NCBI GenBank assembly: GCA_038148375.1
Contig: JAYQVH010000008.1
Span: 1 to 64,000 of the forward strand
Direction: 5' to 3'
Origin: CAWUEX02 sp038148375
GTDB taxonomy: Bacteria > Pseudomonadota > Alphaproteobacteria > Rhodospirillales > Rhodospirillaceae
Length of the DNA stretch: 64,000 bases
Part shown: one piece after another, positions 17,211-24,725 of the stretch
How the letters are laid out: every line of letters begins with the position of its first letter
Position numbering within the stretch: the first letter of the stretch is position 1
Position numbers and translations under genes: made by a program
The notes under the pieces: generated by a model
Seen by the model: only the letters and a program-made list of their open reading frames with translations
Database searches by the model: none
Told to the model about the DNA's origin: nothing

Positions 17211-18296
17211 TTATGCAAGTTTATCGCAAACCCGGTCGTGCATCTGCGCCGGGTCTCCGACCTTGCGGATCACGAAGCCGGTGTCTTCGATGGTTTTTTC
17301 GACATTCATGGTGACGAACCCGGGCGCATAGGGCTCGCCGTTGTCGGCGGCGTCCATCAGTCCGAGAATACCGCCATAGCCGGGACGGTCTTCGGACGCG
17401 CTGGCGAAGTCCCACAACACGAAGGTGCCGCCCGGGCGCAGGACCCGTTTCGCCTCGGCCAGCGTCTTTTCGATCACCGGGCGCGGGATCTCGTGGAACA
17501 GAATGTGTGAGACAACGAGATCGAAGTGGTTGTCCGGAAACTCGAGGGCTTCCGACGCCATCTGCGCGAAGTGGACATCGACCTCCTGCTGCACGGCGCG
17601 CCAGTGCCCGTAGCGCACCATCGGCGCGGAGATATCCGTCGCCCAGACTTCGGCGTCTGGCAGGCGTTTTTTCAGTTCGCAGGCCAGTTGACCCACGGAA
17701 CAGCCAATCTCCAGCACGCGGCCTACCTTGCCGTCTTCAGGCAGTGTCGTGCGCTCAGCGAGTTCGCGGTGCCAGGCATCCCCGGCATTGTTGCCGCCGA
17801 AAAAGATTTGCGTACCGCAGTCGTAGTACAGCCCCGCCAAATCATCGCCGACATAACCGCGCGGCTGGATATGAATCTGCACCTTGGCGTACTCGGGCAT
17901 GGGGAATTCCGGATCGTACGTAACGGAGCCTGGGCCTTCTTGCTCGGCATGCTCAAGTTTGCGCAGCCAGTCGTCGCGTTGCGTGTTCACCGAATCAATG
18001 ATCCGGTCCTTGTAGATTTCCTGATAGCTGCGCTTCAGGCGCATGAAGCTGGACAACGGCAGATCGCCGCGGATCACCTCGCGCACTTGGGCGACCCCGT
18101 CCTGGGTATGCTCAATCGGCACGCCGGCCTCTTTCAGCATCGCGTTACCGCGGTCACCCATTTGCTTCCAGCGCGCGTGCAGAAGCACGTTGCGGGCTTC
18201 GCAGACATAGTCGACGAACGCTTCATCGGCGCGAATCGGCAGGGCCGGGGTGTTGCCGTTCATGCCTCTGTCGACGAAGTAATTGGAGCGGGTCAT
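17211..18296 (-). CDS. SAM-dependent methyltransferase, HIQP family, copy 2
   Basis: Class I methyltransferase of 361 residues. SAM motif I is VLEIGCSVGQ (about 194-203), followed by EVWATDISAPMVRYG, FDLVVSHILFHEIP and RVLRPGGTFVLWDF. The N-terminal 190 residues hold the family segment IHIQPRGYVGDDLAGLYYD (about 141-159) and a start NTPALPIRADEAFVDYV that matches copy 3 (NTPALSSRSDEAFLDYV). It has no signal peptide, unlike copy 1. The ATG at 18296 has AGGAG at good spacing; an in-frame ATG at 18353 lacks one. It lies between the small partner gene (upstream) and a reductase-like gene (downstream), all on the minus strand. Substrate unknown. Confidence 0.85.
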   Translation of the reverse strand: MTRSNYFVDRGMNGNTPALPIRADEAFVDYVCEARNVLLHARWKQMGDRGNAMLKEAGVPIEHTQDGVAQVREVIRGDLPLSSFMRLKRSYQEIYKDRIIDSVNTQRDDWLRKLEHAEQEGPGSVTYDPEFPMPEYAKVQIHIQPRGYVGDDLAGLYYDCGTQIFFGGNNAGDAWHRELAERTTLPEDGKVGRVLEIGCSVGQLACELKKRLPDAEVWATDISAPMVRYGHWRAVQQEVDVHFAQMASEALEFPDNHFDLVVSHILFHEIPRPVIEKTLAEAKRVLRPGGTFVLWDFASASEDRPGYGGILGLMDAADNGEPYAPGFVTMNVEKTIEDTGFVIRKVGDPAQMHDRVCDKLA

Positions 18297-18367
18297 GGTG
18301 GTCTCCTGACAGCCTGAGCGGCAGAATTTACCGCTCAGGTCTGAGGAGGGCAAGCTGACGGCGAGGG

Positions 18368-18715
18368 CTAACCTTCCTTGCCGATGACGTTGAAGAACTC
18401 GTTGACGTCGGTGGTGTCGTCCTTCTCATACAGGCAGCCGAACACCCGTTGCGTGAATTGCTTGCGGGCGGCCGCGAGCTCTTTGGCGAATTCCTCGTCG
18501 GGCTGGAATTGTTCGAGCCGCTCTGGCGTGACGGAACCCTCTGTCGCCATGATGCGCTCCGCGATAAGGCGCCGGTCGCGTTCGACCCAAAGTTCGCCGC
18601 CGAGCATCATGACGATTTCGAGCAGGTGATCGATCATCGGGTCTTTAAAGTAGTGCGGGTGGCCGCGTTCATAACCCGGCAGGTCCTTGACGTAATCGAG
18701 GGCGCGACGATCCAT
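18368..18715 (-). CDS. Small conserved protein paired with HIQP methyltransferase, copy 2
   Basis: Unrecognised 115-residue protein, paralogous to the product of 10194-10544. The shared parts are a D/NP-x-x-D-x-L segment (DPMIDHLLEIVMML), GGELW, a basic pair, a T-x-E-x-x-EQ-x-x-P-x-x-E stretch and an FG motif near the end. The ATG at 18715 has AAGGAG eight bases upstream; the frame extends further up but only over the end of methyltransferase copy 3. It lies 13 bases after copy 3 and 71 bases before copy 2, so the module is methyltransferase-small protein-methyltransferase. No signal peptide. The conserved pairing suggests a complex or shared pathway (inference). Confidence 0.75.
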   Translation of the reverse strand: MDRRALDYVKDLPGYERGHPHYFKDPMIDHLLEIVMMLGGELWVERDRRLIAERIMATEGSVTPERLEQFQPDEEFAKELAAARKQFTQRVFGCLYEKDDTTDVNEFFNVIGKEG

Positions 18716-18728
18716 GGCTCTGCTCTCC

Positions 18729-19814
18729 TTAAGCGGGTTTGTCGCAGACACGTCCGTGGCGCAGCAGGCCCTCGGTGTCCGTGTAACGCAGCGAAAAGCC
18801 CTGTTCCGGAATGATCGCTTCGACATCGCATTCGACGAATTCACACGAATACGGTTCGCCGTTATCAGCGGCATCCATATACCGTATGAAGCCAGAGAAA
18901 CGGCCGTCGTCTGCCGCGACGCTCGGGAAGTCCCAGATCACAAAAGTGCCCCCCGGCCGGAGAACGCGAAACGCTTCGGCGATGGTCTGGCGGATGACGG
19001 GTACCGGGATTTCATTGAACAAAAGGTGCGCCGTGACCAGGTCGAAGTGGTTGTCCGGAAAATCGAGCGATTCGCAGGCCTGCTGGGCAAAGTGAACGTC
19101 GATGCCCTGCTTGGCGGCGCGGTGATGTGCATAGCGCACCATCGGCGCGCCAATGTCCGTGCCCCACACCTCGGCGTCTGGGAAGCGGTTTTTCAGCGCA
19201 CAGGTGAACTGGCCGATCGAGCACCCAATGTCCATAACGCGTTCTACCTTGCCATCGAGGGGCAGGGAGGTTTTCCCGGCCATCTTGGCATGCAGCGCGT
19301 CACCGTCGTTGAGACCGCCGAAGAATACCTTGGTCCCGTAATCGTAATGGATTCCGCCGAGTGGCTGGCGCGTGTATCCGCCGGGCTGTATGTGGATATC
19401 GACGGTGGCGTAGTCTGGATACTTAAAGTCCGGATCCCAGGTTACGGTACCCGGACCCTCAGAGTCCGATACTTCCAGCATGTGCAGGAATTCCTCTTCC
19501 CGCATGCCATAGGAGTCCATGATTCGTTGCCAATAGGCCTCCTGCAGACTGCGTTTCACGCGCAGGTAGGTCGCGACTTCTGGCACGGCCTGCATCGTTT
19601 GACGCATGGCATCGACCTCTCCAGGCCAAAGATTTTCCGTGAGTCCTTTTTCCGCTAACGCTTTTGCACTCTGTTGCTCCACTTGACGGTGGGTGCTGTG
19701 CATTAGGTCGTTGCGCATGTCGGACACGTAGTCGAGAAACGCTTCATCTGATCGAGATGACAGCGCCGGCGTGTTGCCGCGCGTGCCCCGATTGATCATG
19801 GAGTTGCTGAGCAT
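18729..19814 (-). CDS. SAM-dependent methyltransferase, HIQP family, copy 3
   Basis: Class I methyltransferase of 361 residues with SAM motif I VMDIGCSIGQ (about 193-202), EVWGTDIGAPMVRYAHH, FDLVTAHLLFNEIP and RVLRPGGTFVIWDF. The family segment IHIQPGGYTRQPLGGIHYDYG is at about 140-160. I preferred the ATG at 19814 because it aligns with the start of copy 2 and leaves AAGGGG about 9 bases upstream; the ATG at 19823 sits right against that site. No signal peptide. Copies 2 and 3 align along their full length and are closer to each other than to copy 1 by eye. The last codons end CDKPA, as CDKLA in copy 2. It begins the methyltransferase-small protein-methyltransferase-reductase run. Confidence 0.85.
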   Translation of the reverse strand: MLSNSMINRGTRGNTPALSSRSDEAFLDYVSDMRNDLMHSTHRQVEQQSAKALAEKGLTENLWPGEVDAMRQTMQAVPEVATYLRVKRSLQEAYWQRIMDSYGMREEEFLHMLEVSDSEGPGTVTWDPDFKYPDYATVDIHIQPGGYTRQPLGGIHYDYGTKVFFGGLNDGDALHAKMAGKTSLPLDGKVERVMDIGCSIGQFTCALKNRFPDAEVWGTDIGAPMVRYAHHRAAKQGIDVHFAQQACESLDFPDNHFDLVTAHLLFNEIPVPVIRQTIAEAFRVLRPGGTFVIWDFPSVAADDGRFSGFIRYMDAADNGEPYSCEFVECDVEAIIPEQGFSLRYTDTEGLLRHGRVCDKPA

Positions 19815-19943
19815 GGCCTTCATTCCCCTTGTCTGTCACCGCGCAGCCCCGACCTTGGCGGCGATTCGGGGACATCTTGCCCAGGCGCACCTCCCAGGTC
19901 TGTGACTTAGGTCAAAAACGGCACAAAATGCGGGTTTAAGTGA

Positions 19944-20639
19944 CTACCTGGGGGTCAGCGCGTACTCGAAGCGGGACCGGCCCTGGAAGCCCTGGGCGAC
20001 GTACAGCAGCCCCATGGCCTCGACTTCCCGGGCGCGGCTGAGGCCGCCGACATCGAGAGGCTCAAGCCCGATCGCGGTAACCAGATCCGCCACGGTCCGC
20101 TTTGCCGCGGCATCGTCCCCGGCCAGCGGAATGGTGATCCGGCTGCCAAAGGACGCCGGGTCGACCATGTACGCCCGCGTCAGCGTATTGAACGCCTTAA
20201 CCACCTTGGCCTCCGGTGCCCAGGACTGGATCAGCGCTGCCGCGGATGGCTCCGCAGCCGGGCCGATGGTGCGGTTTTCACCGAATGCCAGGGCGTTGAT
20301 GGGATCGATGATGATCTTGCCGCTGAGGTTGCCCAGGCCGGTCACGATGCTTTCGGCCGGCGCCCATGGTATGGCCAGAACGACGATGTCGGCATCGACA
20401 ACAGCCGCGGCTTGCGTGGTTGCGCGTGTGCCGACACCGGTCTCTCGTACCAGCTCCGCGATCTCCGCCGCATCGGGCGTGCGCGAGCCATAAACAACGA
20501 TGTGTCCGGCTTCGACGAAGCGGGGCCCGAGTGCGCTGCCGACGCCGCCGGTTCCGATGATGGCGATGGTTGCGGCGGACGCGGGAAGGGCGGCGGCGAA
20601 CAATGCAACCGCCGCGGCGAGAGAAAACAGACGTGTCAT
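19944..20639 (-). CDS. F420:NADP oxidoreductase-like protein with signal peptide, copy 2
   Basis: Protein of 231 residues with a clear signal peptide (FSLAAAVALFAAALPASA, cut near residue 22) directly followed by the dinucleotide-binding motif TIAIIGTGGVGSALGPRF, then VVYGSRTP (NADP-type Ser-Arg), VVLAIPWAP and VVKAFNTLT. It is shorter than copies 1 and 3 and lacks their FRKGTAPK tail, ending with RSRFEYALTPR. It lies 9 bases downstream of copy 3, so the two are likely co-transcribed. The substrate or electron partner is unknown; F420 is unlikely in this class. Confidence 0.8.
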   Translation of the reverse strand: MTRLFSLAAAVALFAAALPASAATIAIIGTGGVGSALGPRFVEAGHIVVYGSRTPDAAEIAELVRETGVGTRATTQAAAVVDADIVVLAIPWAPAESIVTGLGNLSGKIIIDPINALAFGENRTIGPAAEPSAAALIQSWAPEAKVVKAFNTLTRAYMVDPASFGSRITIPLAGDDAAAKRTVADLVTAIGLEPLDVGGLSRAREVEAMGLLYVAQGFQGRSRFEYALTPR

Positions 20640-20648
20640 ATCAGACCT

Positions 20649-21425
20649 CTAGTTTGCGGCGCGCACGCCCTGGCTGACCTTCGGCGCTGTGCCTTTGCGG
20701 AAGTAGTATTCGTACGCTTCGTCGATGCGTCCCTGCATGTAGGGCACGATATAGAGCATCGACATCATCTCAAGAGCGCGGGCGTGCTTGAGCGGGCCGA
20801 CGTCGATTGTCTCGAACCCGAGGCTTTGAACGATTTCCGCCACACGTGTCTTGGCATCCGCATCATCACCGACAATCGGCACGGTGATCGGACCGCCGGC
20901 CGCGGCCGGGTCGGCGATAATGTGAAAGCCGACCGTGTTGAAGGCTTTGACGACCTTGGCACCCGACAGCCATTGCTGGAAATGTTCTCCAGCCGATGAG
21001 TCGGTCGCCATTTCCATCAAGCCGCCGTCTCCCATTTTGAGGGCGTTGGTGACGTCCATGACGACCTTGCCGTCGAGCGGCCCCAGTGTGCCGGCAACCG
21101 CTTCGGCGGCGGTCCAAGGCAGCGCGAGAACGACGATGTCCGCCGCGGCCGCCGCCTCGGCCTGGCCCTGCGCTATGGCACCGTGGCCGGTCTTATTGAC
21201 CAGTTCGGCAGTGTCGTCGGCGTCCGGTGTGCGGGATCCGTAAATGATGGGGTGGCCCTGCGCCGCCAAGCGGGTGCCGATGGCTCCGCCCATACGTCCG
21301 GTGCCGATGATAGCAATGGTTTCTTTCGAATCAGACATGCGTTGCGCCTCCGTGTCGTGGGGAACGGCAGCGATGGCCAGCGCCGTGATCAACGCCCAGC
21401 ATGCGGTATTAATCTTAATGCGCAT
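20649..21425 (-). CDS. F420:NADP oxidoreductase-like protein with signal peptide, copy 3
   Basis: Protein of 258 residues. The ATG at 21425 has GGAGGG upstream and gives a signal peptide (TACWALITALAIAAV, cut near residue 28); an in-frame start 20 codons earlier has no such support. The mature part shows IAIIGTGRMGGAIGTRL, IIYGSRTPD, IVVLALPWTA, VVKAFNTVGFHII and YEYYFRKGTAPKV, closely matching copy 1. It is the first gene of a minus-strand run 21425 to 16434 that includes copies 2 and 1, two methyltransferases and a small protein. An ATG at 21338 just before the Rossmann fold (MSDSKETIAI) could give a cytoplasmic form; this would matter for where the enzyme works. Confidence 0.82.
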   Translation of the reverse strand: MRIKINTACWALITALAIAAVPHDTEAQRMSDSKETIAIIGTGRMGGAIGTRLAAQGHPIIYGSRTPDADDTAELVNKTGHGAIAQGQAEAAAAADIVVLALPWTAAEAVAGTLGPLDGKVVMDVTNALKMGDGGLMEMATDSSAGEHFQQWLSGAKVVKAFNTVGFHIIADPAAAGGPITVPIVGDDADAKTRVAEIVQSLGFETIDVGPLKHARALEMMSMLYIVPYMQGRIDEAYEYYFRKGTAPKVSQGVRAAN

Positions 21426-21488
21426 CGATGCCCTCCGATTGAAGTCCGGTGTGGCTATCCTATCGCGTCCCCGGTTACAGGCCATGCC

Positions 21489-21977
21489 TCAAAGCGGAAA
21501 TTCGAACCGGATCGCGGTGGTGTGATGGCCCGGCAGAGACTCCGGGCGGCGCTCCCGTTCGATCCAGCCCTGGGACCGGTAAAAATCAAGGGCCGTGGAG
21601 TTGCCCTCGATAAGGTCCAGTGTCAGTTGCAGAGTGCCTTTTTCTCGATGAACAGCGGCACCGGCATCGAGCAACGCCCGCGCTATGCCCTTGCGCTGAA
21701 ACTCAGGGCGGACATAAAGCGCCCAAAGGTAGCCATCGGCGGCGAGGCCCATTACACCGGCCAGGTGTTCGCTGTCATCCGCGAGCCACAGATCCTGGCA
21801 GCGGCTGGCCATGACATTGGCAATCGAGTTTTCGTGTTTAAGGGCGGCGAGGGTCTCTTCGGGGAGGAACTCGCTGTTGGATGTGCTCCACACCTCATCG
21901 ACCAGCGTTGTCGCCGCGGAAAGGTCATCCGGGCCGGCTCGGCGGATTGTGACGTTTAGCGGCGGCGATGCGGTCAC
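21489..21977 (-). CDS. GNAT family N-acetyltransferase
   Basis: Acetyl-CoA-dependent N-acetyltransferase of 162 residues. The acetyl-CoA pyrophosphate loop is visible in YVRPEFQRKGIARALLDAG (motif A), preceded by the strand GYLWAL, and followed by LDLIEGNSTALDFYRSQGW (motif B). Length is normal for a single GNAT domain. The substrate cannot be told. It lies upstream of, and in the same direction as, the reductase-like run. No clear ribosome binding site decides the start at 21977. Confidence 0.85.
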   Translation of the reverse strand: MTASPPLNVTIRRAGPDDLSAATTLVDEVWSTSNSEFLPEETLAALKHENSIANVMASRCQDLWLADDSEHLAGVMGLAADGYLWALYVRPEFQRKGIARALLDAGAAVHREKGTLQLTLDLIEGNSTALDFYRSQGWIERERRPESLPGHHTTAIRFEFPL

Positions 21978-22097
21978 CAGAGCCCTCGCGGGGTTATGTG
22001 CTTACAAACGCAAGCGGCGCAGCTCGGATTGAGCCACGCCGGCAGACGTCGGTCCAGTTTGTACCGTCCACAAGAGCGGACAGGGGCAAAAACCGGT

Positions 22098-22304
22098 CTA
22101 GAATCCTTCGCGTTCGATGCGCTTGCGCTCCAGCTTACGGGCACGGCGCACGGCCTCGGACTTTTCCCGGGCGCGCTTTTCCGACGGCTTTTCGTAAGAC
22201 TTGCGGAGCTTCATTTCACGGAAGATGCCTTCACGCTGCATCTTCTTCTTCAGGGCCTTCAGCGCCTGATCGACATTGTTCTCGCGTACGACGACCTGAA
22301 CCAG
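22098..22304 (-). CDS. rpsU: 30S ribosomal protein bS21, apparent CTG start
   Basis: Small basic ribosomal protein of 68 residues: VQVVVRENNVDQALKALKKK, then REGIFREMKLRKSYEKPSEK and a basic end ERKRIEREGF, the full bS21 pattern. The start is unusual. In this frame a TGA lies only five codons before the conserved Val-Gln-Val, and the codons between are AGG AGA CGG ACC CTG GTT. The CTG at 22304-22302 is the only near-start codon and has AAGGAG (22317-22312) exactly 7 bases upstream. An ATG overlapping the Shine-Dalgarno is in another frame. Either initiation is at CTG, or a GTG start has become GTT, or the sequence has an error here. The 120 bases downstream hold no clear terminator. Confidence 0.9.
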   Translation of the reverse strand: MVQVVVRENNVDQALKALKKKMQREGIFREMKLRKSYEKPSEKRAREKSEAVRRARKLERKRIEREGF

Positions 22305-22461
22305 GGTCCGTCTCCTTCATGGCTAATTTGTCAGCTATGAGCGGGTCGTAAGTGACCCTGCCCAAGAAGGCGCGGTGTATATCATAGGGAATCCATGTTG
22401 TGAAGGGCCGGAAACCGCGTTTTTTCATAGCTAACATGCTCAAAAAGAACGCAAATTGGCG

Positions 22462-22490
22462 TTTGCCCTGGCCGGTTTGGCCCCTATATT
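22462..22490 (+). promoter_or_regulatory. Candidate sigma-70-type promoter for def
   Basis: TTTGCC at 22462-22467 and TATATT at 22485-22490 are separated by 17 bases, about 70 bases before the def start. The spacing is ideal and the -10 is good; the -35 is a moderate match. Found by eye only. Confidence 0.35.
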
Positions 22491-22559
22491 CCTGCAAAAG
22501 CCTCACGCCCGCCAAAAAGCGGGCCAGCCCGCGAACGCCAAAGGTCGTTTTTTCCGCCC

Positions 22560-23162
22560 ATGCCTATCCTCGACATCGCCCGTATGGGCCATCCTGTCCT
22601 TAAGGGCCGGGCCCAGGAAGTCGGTAAATTCGACGATCCGGAGCTGAACGCCTTTATCGAGGATATGAAGGAAACCATGGTCCACGCCGGCGGTGTCGGC
22701 CTGGCGGCACCGCAGGTCTACGTCCCGCTCAGAATCGTGATTTTCTTCGTCCCCGAGGCGCGCAACAACGGCACCGGTGTTCCGCTGACGGTGATGATCA
22801 ATCCGGTCATCAAACCGGTTGGTGAGGATGTGTCCGAAGACTGGGAAGGTTGCCTGTCCGTGCCCGGCCTAACCGGCGTGGTGCCGCGCTGGAACAAGAT
22901 CAAGTATTCGTTTCAGGATTCCGAAGGCACGTTACGCGAACGGATCGCCGAAGGTTTCCATGCCCGTGTCGTCCAGCATGAGTGCGATCACCTCGATGGG
23001 ATATTGTACCCGATGCGCATGATCGACATCGGCACACTGGCCTACACGGATGCCGAGGACGACGAAGAGTTCGAGGACGAAGATCTCGACCTGGAGAGCG
23101 TTGATGAGGACGGTGAGGGCGCGCCCGACCTCCATCCGCCGAAGGCGGATCCCGCGTTATGA
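22560..23162 (+). CDS. def: Peptide deformylase with acidic C-terminal tail
   Basis: Iron/zinc hydrolase that removes the formyl group from nascent proteins at the ribosome. The three PDF motifs are complete: GVGLAAPQV (motif I), EGCLSVPG with ligand Cys98 (motif II) and QHECDHLDG with His140, Glu141 and His144 (motif III). The 200-residue protein carries an extra C-terminal tail of about 45 residues, very rich in Asp and Glu (EDDEEFEDEDLDLES). Such a tail is not needed for catalysis in the core family. The coq9 gene overlaps its stop by four bases (ATGA). Confidence 0.95.
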   Translation: MPILDIARMGHPVLKGRAQEVGKFDDPELNAFIEDMKETMVHAGGVGLAAPQVYVPLRIVIFFVPEARNNGTGVPLTVMINPVIKPVGEDVSEDWEGCLSVPGLTGVVPRWNKIKYSFQDSEGTLRERIAEGFHARVVQHECDHLDGILYPMRMIDIGTLAYTDAEDDEEFEDEDLDLESVDEDGEGAPDLHPPKADPAL

Positions 23163-23812
23163 CGGCTGATATGACCGCCGCCAAGTTGGCAAAGCGCGAC
23201 GCCCTCGTTATGGCGACCCTCAATCACGTCGTTTTCGACGGCTGGTCAAAGGACGCGCTGCTGCGCGGCGCTTCAGATGCCGGTATGACGGAACATGACG
23301 TCGATGTGCTATTCCCTGGCGGTGCCCGCCCGGCCGTGCGCCATTGGCTTGAGCTCGCCGACCGAATGATGATTGAGGATTTGACCGGTGTGGATCTAGA
23401 CGCGTTGCGCATTCGCGACCGCATTGCCCTCATGGTGCGCACCAGGCTTGAGCGTTGGACACCTTACCGTGAAGCTGTGCGGCGTGCAGTAGCGCTCAGC
23501 GTTACGCCGGGCTATGCAGAGGACAGCTTACGCAGCGGCTGGAGCACGGTTGACGCCATGTGGCGCGCCGCCGGAGACCGGTCCACCGATTTCAACTATT
23601 ACACCAAGCGGGGATTGCTCGCTGCCGTGTATTCCTCGACGCTGTTGGCGTGGCTCGACGATCAATCGGAGGACTGTGCCGACACCTGGGCGTTTCTTGA
23701 TCGCCGTATCGCCAATGTCATGCAGGTGCCAAAAATTCAGGCGCGCCTGAAAGAGACGTTGGAAAGATTGCCCAATCCACTGCGCATTCTACGTGGCCGC
23801 CACCCGGCGTAA
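23159..23812 (+). CDS. COQ9 family protein
   Basis: Protein of 217 residues of the COQ9 family, which in mitochondria and Alphaproteobacteria binds isoprenoid lipids and supports ubiquinone hydroxylation with COQ7. The N-terminal TetR-like helical region (RDALVMATLNHVVFDGW) and the C-terminal family segment (STDFNYYTKRGLLAAVYSSTLLAWL) are clear. It starts inside the def stop (ATGA), so translation is probably coupled. The C-terminus is basic (LRGRHPA). The ABC1 kinase-like protein at 6546 is another candidate quinone-pathway gene in this window. Confidence 0.9.
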   Translation: MTADMTAAKLAKRDALVMATLNHVVFDGWSKDALLRGASDAGMTEHDVDVLFPGGARPAVRHWLELADRMMIEDLTGVDLDALRIRDRIALMVRTRLERWTPYREAVRRAVALSVTPGYAEDSLRSGWSTVDAMWRAAGDRSTDFNYYTKRGLLAAVYSSTLLAWLDDQSEDCADTWAFLDRRIANVMQVPKIQARLKETLERLPNPLRILRGRHPA

Positions 23813-23818
23813 TCCGGT

Positions 23819-24610
23819 TCAGCCGTCGAGCGGTTTTTGGAATTTCAGCACGAAGCGGTGCGTGTCGCCGCGCAGGTCAGGCTGAAACACAATCACGCTA
23901 AGCGGATCGTTCAGGTTTTCCAGCACGTCCGTTTCGCCGATGAGGTCGAAACCCGCCTTTAGAATTTCGTCGACGACGACATGCCGCTCAATGCGATGGT
24001 TGGCGCGAACATCGGAAATGCCCATGCCCGGCGCGGCGTGATGGTCTATTACACCGTAGATACCGCCCGGTTTCAGCGCGTTGTAGATCGCTTTGTTCAT
24101 GGTATCGCGATCCGTACCGAGCCAGAAGGTGTCGTGGTAAAACAGAATCATGTAGGCCTGGTCGAGCGTGTTATCCGGAATGCCCGGATCTTCGAGTTCG
24201 GAAATAATCTCCGTCACGTTGCTCAGACCGGATGTCTCAATGCGCGGACCTAACGGCGTGCCTTCGGTGATGCGGTCCGCGAGCCAAGGGTTGTTGTGTC
24301 CGTATACCGTTCTGTTGGGGCCGACCATCTCCGACAAAACGCCGACGTAGTACCCCCGCGAGGCCATGAATTCGGCAACCGTGTCGCCGCGCTTCAACCC
24401 CATGAACGCCATAACCTTTCCCGGACGCCGACCGTCATCCCTGTCCTTATCCTCGTCGGGCCGGCTTCCTCCCTTCAACGCAATTTCCATGAAGTCAGGC
24501 ACCTCAATGCTGTCACCTGGAGTCACGGCCACTGTGTGATTGTCGGCGTCAACGGGCGAAGAGATGAGGAAAACTGCGGCGGCAGCTCCCAAAAGTGCTC
24601 GGATCGGCAT
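23819..24610 (-). CDS. Exported class I methyltransferase-like protein (COG4798 type), copy 1
   Basis: Protein of 263 residues with a signal peptide (RALLGAAAAVFLISS, cut near PVDA) followed by a methyltransferase-like fold: RRPGKVMAFMGLKRGDTVAEFMASRGYYVGVLSEMVGP, shown here by KVMAFMGL, TVAEFMASRGYYVGVL and VYGHNNPWL, then DQAYMILFYHDTFW and NALKPGGIYGVIDHHA. SAM motif I is present in changed form (AEFMASRGYY rather than GxGxG). The paralogue at 27845 keeps the same layout. I chose the ATG at 24610 because AAGGGG lies 8 bases upstream. The gene is convergent with coq9. Function is unknown; a periplasmic methyltransferase would need a SAM supply. Confidence 0.8.
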   Translation of the reverse strand: MPIRALLGAAAAVFLISSPVDADNHTVAVTPGDSIEVPDFMEIALKGGSRPDEDKDRDDGRRPGKVMAFMGLKRGDTVAEFMASRGYYVGVLSEMVGPNRTVYGHNNPWLADRITEGTPLGPRIETSGLSNVTEIISELEDPGIPDNTLDQAYMILFYHDTFWLGTDRDTMNKAIYNALKPGGIYGVIDHHAAPGMGISDVRANHRIERHVVVDEILKAGFDLIGETDVLENLNDPLSVIVFQPDLRGDTHRFVLKFQKPLDG

Positions 24611-24725
24611 GGTCACATCCCCTTAAATCTCTGGTGGCGCCATCATGCCAAGGCGGCCTGGGCTTGTCCCTTGAAAAAGATCGCGGGACAATGATGCTTC
24701 GATAACGCGCCGGGGAGGACCAAGT

